Source: Flavobacteriaceae bacterium
Lineage (GTDB): Bacteria > Bacteroidota > Bacteroidia > Flavobacteriales > Flavobacteriaceae
Length of the DNA: 40,402 bases
Assembly: GCA_024644745.1 (NCBI GenBank)
Contig: JAHEHF010000021.1
Coordinates: 1-40,402 of the forward strand
Direction of reading: 5' to 3'
Positions 1 through 6,527 of the stretch are shown here, piece after piece. Numbering within the stretch: position 1 is the first letter of the stretch; every line of letters starts with the position of its first letter. The notes below the pieces were generated by a model. It did no database searches. It was not told where the DNA came from and saw only the letters and a program-made list of their open reading frames with translations. The position numbers were made by a program, and so were the translations under genes.

Positions 1-121
1 GCCACATAAAAGATGTTTCCGGAAATCCATGAAGAAAAATAATCAGTTCATTTTCCTTCTTTCCCGCAACCCTGCAGTCAAATTCCAGGTTTCCAATTTT
101 TACTTTTTGAATTTTGTCCAT
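1..121 (-). CDS. Alpha/beta hydrolase, N-terminal fragment
   Basis: Only the first 40 codons are inside the window; the gene continues off the left edge. The translation opens MDKIQKVKIGNLEFDCRVAG and reaches IIFLHGFPETSFMW. HGFPETS at residues 31-37 is the HG-x-P oxyanion-hole region typical of alpha/beta hydrolases of the epoxide hydrolase/haloalkane dehalogenase type. The nucleophile elbow and the acid and base residues lie outside the window, so the substrate cannot be inferred. An upstream ATG 16 bases earlier is in another frame and meets a stop, so the ATG at 121 is the best start. The gene follows the dehydrogenase at 218-1375 on the same strand after about 97 bases, so co-transcription is possible. 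Confidence 0.8.
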   Translation of the reverse strand, partial: MDKIQKVKIGNLEFDCRVAGKKENELIIFLHGFPETSFMW

Positions 122-216
122 TTTGATCTGTTTTCATTTTGGTATGCCTCCTGACTCATTTTATTTCCTTTTCTCACAATCATTTCAACAACCTCCTCAA
201 TGTCATTTTTCGACAC
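100..216 (-). other. Possible 38-codon ORF between two minus-strand genes
   Basis: A GTG-initiated frame starts directly after the stop codon of the upstream dehydrogenase gene and ends 22 bases inside the hydrolase gene. It reads VSKNDIEEVVEMIVRKGNKM and continues to ...RSKWTKFKK. The composition is rich in charged residues and looks protein-like, with an acidic helix followed by a basic tail. No family is recognised, there is no ATG at its start, and it overlaps the next gene. It may be a small translationally coupled gene, a remnant, or chance. Confidence 0.15.
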
Positions 217-217
217 A

Positions 218-1375
218 TTACGTTTTATGATGTGCAGCCGAAACTTCAGGGTGGGGATAGTCACCTGACCTATTTTGAAAACTTAAAATTTTTGGATTTT
301 GAATAATTCCGTCCCTGATCTCAATAGCCCTGCGGATGGTTTCACTTTCTTCCCATTTTTCCGGGCCTCCCATAATGATAGGCAAATAAGGTGTCAGGTT
401 GTTGGATATTTCCCAAGTAGCGGCATTCCAAAGATATGAAGGTGTATGGTCTACTGCATAATAAAACACCTTTCCTGCCTTAAAAACTGGAGTTTCAAAA
501 CTGGTAGGTCTGGCAAATGAAAAGCCCATACCCTCATCACAACTGATATCCACGATCAGGCATCCCGGTTTAAGCCGATCATTTTGACCTTCGGGAACCA
601 ACATCAAAGGATGATCAGTATCCTGAAGCATGCCATTCACAATAATATCTGCACCTATCAATTCTTCAACAAAAGGACGGGACTGATAATCGGGATGCAA
701 AGACAAAAGATTCCCTTTTTCATCTTCATCAAATTGATAATAATTAACTCCGGCCATTTGGTCGGCCACCAAAAAATAATGCCGCTGTGTAAATACTGTA
801 ATGTCTTGTATTCCTCTGGCTTGCAATGCTCTTATCGCACCGCGGCTCACAGAACCGAAACTGATCACAACAGCTTTACGGTTTGGTCCGTAGTTTCCAT
901 CGATTCCCATCAGATTCATAGCGTGAAGTACACCTGCATATCCTGCGATTTCATTGTTCTTATGAAAAATATGTAATTGCCAATCTCCGTGAGCCGACCA
1001 ACGATGCATCGCTTCCCAGGCAATAAGCGTGAGCTTTCGATCAATAGCTGTTTGGGTAATCCCTTTTTGCTGCACGCAGTGCGGCCAGCCCCAATGAATC
1101 ATCCCCTCTTTCATGTCATCAAAATCTTCTTGCACAGGTTTAGCCAACAGAGCGATATCACAATGCTGAAAGAGTTCGGCCCTGCTAAGAACGCCTGCAC
1201 TTTGTTTCGCAAGTTCATTGTCATTCACTCCAAAGGGCAGGCCATATCCCTCTTCAAAAAACAGATTCATTCGAAACTCCTGATCTATCCAATTCAAATG
1301 ATCAGGGTGGATAGGGACTCTTTTTTCCTGCTTTTTTCTAGAAGTTCCAAAAACACCAACAGACAGTAAACTCAT
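218..1375 (-). CDS. N5-(carboxyethyl)ornithine synthase / alanine dehydrogenase-like enzyme
   Basis: This 385-residue protein belongs to the alanine dehydrogenase/transhydrogenase (AlaDh_PNT) superfamily, which also contains saccharopine dehydrogenase-like enzymes and CeoS. The N-terminal substrate domain has KRVPIHPDH near residues 18-26. IAGYAGVLHAM comes before a nucleotide-binding segment, AVVISFGSVSRGA, which is the glycine-rich NAD(P) loop. The AGYA...HA arrangement resembles lactococcal N5-(carboxyethyl)ornithine synthase, which reductively joins pyruvate to ornithine or lysine, but substrate specificity cannot be read from sequence. I chose the ATG at 1375 because family members begin a few residues before the first strand; an upstream ATG at 1432 would add 19 AT-rich, lysine-rich residues. 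No partner lysine or arginine genes are nearby. Confidence 0.75.
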   Translation of the reverse strand: MSLLSVGVFGTSRKKQEKRVPIHPDHLNWIDQEFRMNLFFEEGYGLPFGVNDNELAKQSAGVLSRAELFQHCDIALLAKPVQEDFDDMKEGMIHWGWPHCVQQKGITQTAIDRKLTLIAWEAMHRWSAHGDWQLHIFHKNNEIAGYAGVLHAMNLMGIDGNYGPNRKAVVISFGSVSRGAIRALQARGIQDITVFTQRHYFLVADQMAGVNYYQFDEDEKGNLLSLHPDYQSRPFVEELIGADIIVNGMLQDTDHPLMLVPEGQNDRLKPGCLIVDISCDEGMGFSFARPTSFETPVFKAGKVFYYAVDHTPSYLWNAATWEISNNLTPYLPIIMGGPEKWEESETIRRAIEIRDGIIQNPKILSFQNRSGDYPHPEVSAAHHKT

Positions 1376-1414
1376 TTTTTTTATTTTTAGATTTAAACAT
1401 TTGTTTATCTTGGT

Positions 1415-1483
1415 AAGGACTTCAATAAGCATTTAGTCCTTTTATCACGAAGCAAATAAATATACGAAAAAAGCAGTCCTTTT
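1415..1483. repeat. AAAAGGACT repeats around a promoter (candidate operator)
   Basis: Read on the minus strand, AAAAGGACT occurs at 1483-1475 and 1443-1435, and its inverse AGTCCTT occurs at 1421-1415. The first two copies start 40 bases apart. The second and third form an inverted repeat with a 20-base offset and a 13-base loop. Offsets of about four and two helical turns would place the copies on the same DNA face. One copy lies between the -33 and -7 elements and one just after the predicted transcription start, as expected for a repressor site. The binding protein is unknown. Confidence 0.4.
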
Positions 1484-1487
1484 CCAA
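1457..1487 (-). promoter_or_regulatory. Promoter of the 1375 dehydrogenase gene
   Basis: On the minus strand a -33-like TTG (1487-1485) is followed after 20 bases by TATATTTA (1464-1457), which matches the Bacteroidetes -7 box TAnnTTTG at all but the last position. The tRNA-Phe promoter in this window also has a 20-base spacer. Transcription would begin near 1450, giving a leader of about 75 bases before the ATG at 1375. An AAAAGGACT repeat lies in the spacer directly after the -33 element. Confidence 0.5.
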
Positions 1488-1585
1488 CTCATTGACTGTC
1501 ATCTGTATTGATTCTGTGGAAGATCATAAACTCTTTTCCGGCATTGAATTGCTTAAAAAGATCAGGCCGCTTTATTGTCTTATTT

Positions 1586-2473
1586 TTACTGACTATTTTT
1601 CTTTTTCGAGGGCATTGGTATCAAGACGGAAACCTCATTTTTATATTGTTCAAATGCTGCAGCCCTGTTTTTAATCATTTGTTTTTCTTTCATAGGTATA
1701 GAGGCAAAAAGAAACATCAAGAGCATCCCTAAAGAGCCTGATGAAGTATACCAGGGTGCATCAAAGGCCAATCCCATTCCCAACAGACCAAACCAAAAAA
1801 GAATTTCTCCCAAATAATTTGGATTTCGAGAATACGACCAAATTCCGGTGTTTAATATATCTTCTTTTTTCTTGTTTTCCCTTTTTCTGAAACGAGCCAA
1901 TTGGTTGTCGGCAACATATTCCAACCCGATGCCCAGAAAAGATATGAATGCCGAACCATAAAAGAGAAGCGAAAATTGTATTTCACCAAAATCATAGACC
2001 CAAAATATGGGCCACATAGATAGGAATACAATTAACGTAGGATATAGGTGAATGCCCAAGAAGTTTATAGGTTGGAAAAAATTACCAAACTGCTTTCTAA
2101 AGTTCACGTATCTCCAATCTTCATGATGCCAGCCCGGGAACCCTCTTGCCCAACTCAAGGTTAACCTCCATGACCACAAACTAACTATAATTGCACAAAT
2201 CCATTGATAGATCTCCCAGTGTGAACCTCCAAAATAAATGAACCATTGAACAATAAAAAAAAATGGAATAACGGTCCAATAAGGGTCATAAACACTACTA
2301 TTCCTTTTTATCAAAGAAAAAATAAAAGCGGCAATTGTCATTGCCAAATCGGCATAAAGAAATCTCATAATGGTTTCTTCATTGTTCAAAATATAATAGG
2401 TGATCCATCCTAAAGCACCTATTATAAGGTACATTATAGTTACTTCCAAAAGGGCTCTTCTTTTGTTGCTCAT
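1586..2473 (-). CDS. DUF1295-family integral membrane protein
   Basis: This is a 295-residue polytopic membrane protein with about seven or eight hydrophobic segments. Its C-terminal part carries GIWSYSRNPNYLGEI and a downstream EKQM motif, the hallmark of the steroid 5-alpha-reductase/isoprenylcysteine methyltransferase-like DUF1295 family. In that family the RxPNYxGE region contributes to a cofactor pocket. The substrate in bacteria is generally unknown. The ATG overlaps the stop codon of the upstream MBL-fold gene by four bases, so the two are almost certainly translated from one message. The 210 bases downstream, up to the next gene start, hold that gene's promoter and repeats. Confidence 0.85.
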   Translation of the reverse strand: MSNKRRALLEVTIMYLIIGALGWITYYILNNEETIMRFLYADLAMTIAAFIFSLIKRNSSVYDPYWTVIPFFFIVQWFIYFGGSHWEIYQWICAIIVSLWSWRLTLSWARGFPGWHHEDWRYVNFRKQFGNFFQPINFLGIHLYPTLIVFLSMWPIFWVYDFGEIQFSLLFYGSAFISFLGIGLEYVADNQLARFRKRENKKKEDILNTGIWSYSRNPNYLGEILFWFGLLGMGLAFDAPWYTSSGSLGMLLMFLFASIPMKEKQMIKNRAAAFEQYKNEVSVLIPMPSKKKNSQ

Positions 2474-3243
2474 GATACTTGAATTCGATTATAATGGTTC
2501 ACTTCAAGGTATCGATTGCTTAACCATGAAAGATTTAATATATCCTCTGAAGACTCTGGTCGCTTGATTCTTGCAAATTTGGAAACAATTCCTTTCGCAT
2601 GTTTGTCTTCATCATGCGTAGCAACGACCTTTTTTGGATCTATGATTTCGCATAGATGTTTCACGCCATTTAATCCCGGAGATACTAATCCGCCAAGAAA
2701 AAAGGGTAGTTTATAATAAGTAAATGGTGTGATTAAAAGTTGACAAGGAGATGCTTGTTTTAAATGCTCCAAATCTTGATTTTGAAAATGAAATCCATGG
2801 GTCGCAATAAAAACACTTTCGGTTCCATCATCAATAATATAAGCGTCATAAATCGGATCTATCTTTCTTTTGGTCGCCAGAAATGTAACCTTGTTCTCCC
2901 TGTAAATGATTGTATTGTTATTGGTATCCAATCCTTCTATTTTGGCAGAAGGGAATAATCTCATTAATTTCTTTTCCAGGGACTTAGGCCCAATAATGTG
3001 TTTTGGATCTAATTTTTTAAGTGTTTCTATATGAAAATGATCCGGGTATTTTTGCGTGATCAAAATTGTGTCAAAGGCAGGTATCTCACTATATGGCATT
3101 GGAAGCGTACGATGCCATTGGGTATTGAACCAACCAAAATAGTCTACCTCGGTTCCTTCCAACCAAGGATCTATCAATATTTTCCATCCACTCATGTCCA
3201 TAAAAAATGAGTTATCCATATTGAGTCTTTGAAAATATATCAT
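2470..3243 (-). CDS. MBL-fold (metallo-beta-lactamase superfamily) protein with altered metal motif
   Basis: This 257-residue protein begins MIYFQRLNMDNSFFMDMSGW and continues with KILIDPWLEG, the usual first strands and turn of MBL-fold hydrolases related to L-ascorbate-6-phosphate lactonase-type enzymes. Where the family normally has HxHxDH, it has QKYPDH at residues 64-69. Asp68 and His69 are kept but both leading histidines are replaced. Later histidine-containing segments (ATHGFH, ATHDEDKH) remain. The activity is therefore uncertain: it may bind one metal, use different ligands, or be non-catalytic. I chose the ATG at 3243; an ATG at 3270 would add nine residues without family character. 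Its end overlaps the DUF1295 gene by four bases. Confidence 0.75.
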   Translation of the reverse strand: MIYFQRLNMDNSFFMDMSGWKILIDPWLEGTEVDYFGWFNTQWHRTLPMPYSEIPAFDTILITQKYPDHFHIETLKKLDPKHIIGPKSLEKKLMRLFPSAKIEGLDTNNNTIIYRENKVTFLATKRKIDPIYDAYIIDDGTESVFIATHGFHFQNQDLEHLKQASPCQLLITPFTYYKLPFFLGGLVSPGLNGVKHLCEIIDPKKVVATHDEDKHAKGIVSKFARIKRPESSEDILNLSWLSNRYLEVNHYNRIQVS

Positions 3244-3547
3244 GTAAAAACTATTTGCCTTCCAAATCAAAAATAGAAGAATTTAGTAAAGATGAAAAAA
3301 ATAATTGAATCACTACATAATAACTGGTCAGTATCAGAGCGAATCAAATTCAGAAATAATTTTTCTTGTTTCAGTTTCCTTTTGATCTGTAAATTAAAGC
3401 CTAAAATAGTTTATTAAAAATTCAAGAGGGCCCTGAGATATTTAATATGGAATTATTCTCTCGCATTCTTGCTTACAAAACCCCGTGCAGACTAATTTAT
3501 TAGATTGATGATCAATATCATAGTGCTCATTTTTTTCATGTCTTTAT
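3244..3547. other. Intergenic stretch without a recognisable gene
   Basis: Only short frames occur here. The longest with an ATG is 3292-3417 on the plus strand (41 codons, beginning MKKIIESLHNNWSVSERIKF). It matches no family I know and has no clear promoter or neighbour relationship. It may be a remnant, since decayed genes follow directly downstream. Confidence 0.4.
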
Positions 3548-3971
3548 ATGAAATTTTTAACCAACCTTTATAAAAACAAAACCATTTTCCCCCAGTAAAA
3601 AATTAGATGCCTTTCTGGTCATTCTAATATTTTCGTTTGTTATTGTAGCTTGTCAACAGCAACCCAAAAAAGTAGTAGACACAAAAGCTAGTGAAACAGA
3701 GTTCAAAGGTAAAATTGCTCTGGATATTCGCGATTCAGAATCTGATTGGGCCGCTTTTACACCTAAATCCCCCCGGAAGGAGCACCAAATATTTTATTTG
3801 TGCTATATCATGACACGGGCCTGGGAGCTTGGTCTCCTTATGGTGGTTCATTAACATGCCAACGATGAATAAATTGGCTGAAAGTGGCTTAACCTATACC
3901 CAGTGGCATACAATGAGCGAAAAGCCAAGGAGGCTAAGCCAATACCAAAGCCAATACCAGTGCTGAATTAA
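3548..3971 (+). pseudogene. Arylsulfatase lipoprotein, degraded and internally deleted
   Basis: Pieces of one protein are readable in successive frames. MKFLTNLYKNKTIFPQ runs into a stop at 3596. In another frame LDAFLVILIFSFVIVACQQQ gives a lipoprotein signal. A run of six C at 3769-3774 shifts the frame to PEGAPNILFVLYHDTGLGAW, followed by SPYGG. After another shift near 3850 comes INMPTMNKLAESGLTYTQWH. These are the first strands of formylglycine-type sulfatases (usually PEGAPN...LYDDTG...NMPT). Immediately after TQWHT, where the C/S-x-P-x-R active-site motif should follow, the sequence jumps to what looks like a C-terminal tail (AKEAKPIPKPIPVLN, stop at 3969) containing a 12-base tandem duplication (3936-3959). 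The first metal-binding Asp of LYDD is His here. Most of the enzyme is missing, so it cannot be functional. Confidence 0.8.
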
Positions 3972-4004
3972 AATACTATTTTCTTTTGTTTGGTTGATGA
4001 TGCC

Positions 4005-4032
4005 CCCTGTTGAGAAACACGGGTTTTTTTTT
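4005..4032 (+). terminator. Hairpin terminator after the sulfatase relic
   Basis: CCCTGTT (4005-4011) pairs with AACA-C-GGG (4016-4023) around a GAGA loop, with one bulged C, and is followed by nine T residues. It sits about 35 bases after the relic's apparent stop, so the terminator has outlived the gene. Confidence 0.65.
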
Positions 4033-4101
4033 GTATCCTGTAATAAACCTTATTCATGAATATCATGTTTTTAGGTTTTGGCAATAACTACATTTGAGGC
4101 C

Positions 4102-4202
4102 ATGAAGAATAAGGCTTTTGGTTAGGAGGAGCAGTGGCCGTAGCACTTTTATATGCAGGTAAAAAGATGAAACACTTTAATGATAGAAATCGTTATTTGT
4201 AG
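4102..4202 (+). pseudogene. Small frameshifted gene relic
   Basis: A perfect -7 box TACATTTG (4089-4096) is followed after five bases by ATG (4102) and MKNKAFG, then a stop. Gaining one base near 4113-4116 would continue as FWLGGAVAVALLYAGKKMKH up to a stop at 4200-4202. The glycine/alanine-rich stretch resembles a membrane segment or signal anchor. No family is recognised. It lies directly after the decayed sulfatase, so both may be remnants of the same lost locus. Chance is not excluded. Confidence 0.35.
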
Positions 4203-4299
4203 AAAATGATAAAGGAAGTTATTAACAGTAACACCAATTTGCTTTTTACCCCCAAAAACCCATTTTGAGCAACTTGTTGCAACCATATGTTGTAACCGT

Positions 4300-4340
4300 A
4301 AAAACAATAAACCCCACAATATCAATGTATTGCAGGGTTT
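4300..4340 (-). terminator. Intrinsic terminator of tRNA-Phe
   Basis: On the minus strand AAACCCTGCAAT (4340-4329) pairs with ATTGTGGGGTTT (4320-4309) over an 8-base loop. Two of the twelve pairs are G-U wobbles, which form only in the minus-strand transcript; on the plus strand the same positions are C/A mismatches. ATTGTTTTT follows. The strand asymmetry and the position just after the tRNA support a real terminator for that gene. Confidence 0.75.
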
Positions 4341-4345
4341 GTATG

Positions 4346-4418
4346 TGGTGCCTCCAAGAATCGAACTAGGGACACATGGATTTTCAGTCCATTGCTCTAC
4401 CAACTGAGCTAAGGCACC
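4346..4418 (-). tRNA. tRNA-Phe (anticodon GAA)
   Basis: The reverse complement folds as a complete cloverleaf of 73 bases. The acceptor stem is GGTGCCT/AGGCACC. The D-arm is GCTCAGTTGGTAGAGC. The anticodon arm is ATGGA-CTGAAAA-TCCAT with anticodon GAA. The T-arm contains GTTCGATTC. The discriminator base is A, and CCA is not encoded (CAT follows), so it is added after transcription. The gene stands alone, with its own promoter upstream and hairpin terminator downstream. Confidence 0.97.
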
Positions 4419-4435
4419 ATCGCTGTAAGCGGGTG

Positions 4436-4467
4436 CAAATATAAATTTATTTTTTATTCTAATCAAA
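4436..4467 (-). promoter_or_regulatory. Promoter of tRNA-Phe
   Basis: On the minus strand a perfect -33 element TTTG (4467-4464) is followed after 20 bases by a perfect -7 box TATATTTG (4443-4436). This matches the published Bacteroidetes housekeeping consensus TTTG / TAnnTTTG. Initiation near 4430 would leave a 5' leader of about 12 bases to be trimmed by RNase P. It is the cleanest promoter in the window. Confidence 0.75.
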
Positions 4468-4490
4468 ACAATTCATTAAAAAATCTATCG

Positions 4491-4498
4491 TATTTTTG
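4491..4498 (+). promoter_or_regulatory. -7 box upstream of coaX
   Basis: TATTTTTG matches TAnnTTTG perfectly and lies 19 bases before the coaX ATG. No clear -33 TTG is visible at the usual spacing. It points away from the tRNA-Phe promoter, so this 100-base region drives divergent transcription. Confidence 0.5.
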
Positions 4499-4517
4499 CA
4501 TTTCATTTTTTCCAACG

Positions 4518-5246
4518 ATGAATTTAGTAATTGATATTGGTAACACGCAAATAAAAGTGGCCATTTTTGACCATAGTTCTATGGTTTACAAATCCAATTT
4601 CAATGCTGCTGAAATCTGGCCAAGGCTCGAACATCTGGCCAAGGAATATGCAGTGAAAGATGCCATCATTTCGCATGTAACACACCTGGAAACAACTGTT
4701 CTTGACAAAATTAAATCTCTCTTCAATGTGCTGGTGCTCGATCATAAAACCAGCCTCCCTTTTGAAAACATGTACCTGACCCCTAAAACTTTAGGTGTCG
4801 ACAGACTGGCACTTGTTGCAGCAGCTGAAAGCCAGTTTCCTGATCATAATACCCTGGTCATTGATGCTGGATCATGCATCACCTTTGATTTTATCAATGC
4901 AAGTGGTCAATACCTTGGCGGAGCTATTTCACCAGGAATTGAGATGCGTTATAAAGCCGTAAATCATTTTACAGCAAATTTGCCGCTTTTGAATCAAAAA
5001 GAAGTCATTCCGGAGTTTGGAAATTCAACAGAAAATGCAATCCATCTGGGGATTTTAAATGGTGTAATTCAGGAAATTGAAGGGGTTATTCAGCAATATA
5101 AAGCGGAAAATCAAAAATTAACAGTAGTTTTAACAGGAGGAGATACAATTTTCTTGGCAAAAAACTTAAAAAGTAGCATATTTGCCATTCCAAATTTTTT
5201 ATTGGAGGGATTGAATAGTATTTTGATACATAATATAGACGAATGA
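4518..5246 (+). CDS. coaX: Type III pantothenate kinase
   Basis: CoaX phosphorylates pantothenate with ATP, the first committed step of coenzyme A synthesis. The 242-residue length and the motifs fit the ASKHA-fold type III enzymes. The P-loop-like DIGNT is at residues 6-10, GVDR with Asp95 and DAGS with Asp116 line the active site, and GGAISPG follows. The enzyme is cytoplasmic and homodimeric in known members, and it is not feedback-inhibited by CoA. The stop codon overlaps the start of the next gene by four bases, so coaX leads an operon of envelope genes. A -7 box lies 19 bases before the ATG. Confidence 0.96.
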   Translation: MNLVIDIGNTQIKVAIFDHSSMVYKSNFNAAEIWPRLEHLAKEYAVKDAIISHVTHLETTVLDKIKSLFNVLVLDHKTSLPFENMYLTPKTLGVDRLALVAAAESQFPDHNTLVIDAGSCITFDFINASGQYLGGAISPGIEMRYKAVNHFTANLPLLNQKEVIPEFGNSTENAIHLGILNGVIQEIEGVIQQYKAENQKLTVVLTGGDTIFLAKNLKSSIFAIPNFLLEGLNSILIHNIDE

Positions 5247-6511
5247 TAAAAGAAATAATAGTTATTGCTATTCTTTTTATTTCAACACTTAGTTTTTCAC
5301 AGTCAACCAATTCATCACCGTATTCCTTATTCGGAATCGGAGATCAGGTTCATTTAAAATCAGTTGAAGAAATCGCGATGGGACAGATGGGAGGTGCATT
5401 AAATAGTGAATACCAATTAAGTTTTACCAATCCGGCATCCTATGGTAACTTGAAATGGACAACCTATGTCTTCTCTGGTGGAAATAAAACTAATTTTGTA
5501 GACGACGGAACAGACAAGCAAACCAGCTCCGCAGCAGCGCTTACATACATTGCTCTGGGCATACCCATCAGAGGAAACCAGGGGCTTGCCTTCGGACTAC
5601 AACTAAATACGGCTGTTGGATATTCCTTGGTTGACCAAAGCTTTGATTCGGATAATAACTTGACCGGAATTGACAGTTATTATGGTAACGGCGGAACGAA
5701 CAGGGTATTTCTGGGTTATGGATACAAATTCCCTTTTGATTTGTCATTAGGAGCGGAAATCGCATATATCTTCGGAAACATTGACAATAATGTTCTGAAC
5801 AGAAGAGCCAATGTACAACTGGCCACACAGCAGATCACAGATTCTAATGTAAAAGGAACAACATTTAAGGTCGGGGCTCATTATGCGCCCAGCATCAGTG
5901 AAAAATTAAAATTAAAGGTGGGCGTATCTGCTGATCTTGAATCAACACTTAATGAGGATGGAGATCAGTTACTTTACACCCTGATCAATTTAGAAAACAG
6001 TTCGGGGATTCCGATAGATACTTTGAACAATGAAGGATATTCCTCAAAAATAAAATCCCCTTTAAAAACGGTTCTCAGTGCCGGAATAGGTGAAGACAAC
6101 AAATGGTTTGTTGGAGCTGAATATACCTTTCAAAATCCTTTGGAATTTACAGGTGGCATTTATGAAAACATCAATTTTTACCGATATGAAAAATTTTCGA
6201 ATATTTCGGTAGGTGGATTTTACATCCCCAAGATCAATTCAATAAGCAACTATTTTCAGAGGGTAACCTACAGGGCAGGATTCAATTATCAAAAGACCGG
6301 TTTGGTAGTCAATGACACAGAGATAGATGAATATGGCATGTCTTTTGGTGTTAGTCTACCGATGGGCTTAAAAATCTCAAATGTTAACCTGGGTTTTGAA
6401 CTTGGTAAGAGAGGAACAACAGAAAATGATCTTATTGAAGAAAATTTCTTTAATTTTAGACTGAGTTTATCGCTCAATGACAGGTGGTTCAGAAAACAAA
6501 AAATTTATTAA
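5243..6511 (+). CDS. Putative outer-membrane beta-barrel protein
   Basis: This 422-residue protein starts with a signal peptide MIKEIIVIAILFISTLSFSQ. The mature part opens with SPYSLFGIGD and runs through alternating hydrophobic/polar strands with many aromatic residues, ending in a short strand region (FRLSLSLNDRWFRKQKIY). This pattern, together with FTNPASYG near the N-terminus, recalls FadL/OMPP1-like or PorV-like barrels of Bacteroidetes. I do not recognise a precise family and infer an outer-membrane location only from this pattern. The ATG overlaps the coaX stop, and the TPR protein gene follows after 16 bases, so it belongs to the same operon. Confidence 0.75.
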   Translation: MIKEIIVIAILFISTLSFSQSTNSSPYSLFGIGDQVHLKSVEEIAMGQMGGALNSEYQLSFTNPASYGNLKWTTYVFSGGNKTNFVDDGTDKQTSSAAALTYIALGIPIRGNQGLAFGLQLNTAVGYSLVDQSFDSDNNLTGIDSYYGNGGTNRVFLGYGYKFPFDLSLGAEIAYIFGNIDNNVLNRRANVQLATQQITDSNVKGTTFKVGAHYAPSISEKLKLKVGVSADLESTLNEDGDQLLYTLINLENSSGIPIDTLNNEGYSSKIKSPLKTVLSAGIGEDNKWFVGAEYTFQNPLEFTGGIYENINFYRYEKFSNISVGGFYIPKINSISNYFQRVTYRAGFNYQKTGLVVNDTEIDEYGMSFGVSLPMGLKISNVNLGFELGKRGTTENDLIEENFFNFRLSLSLNDRWFRKQKIY

Positions 6512-6527
6512 TAAAACAATTCTTAAA

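Noticed and set aside
4253-4297. Near-repeat GTTGCAACC / GTTGTAACC downstream of tRNA-Phe, considered as an attachment site
   Set aside because: Short, imperfect, not copied from the tRNA 3' end, and no integrase or mobile gene is nearby.
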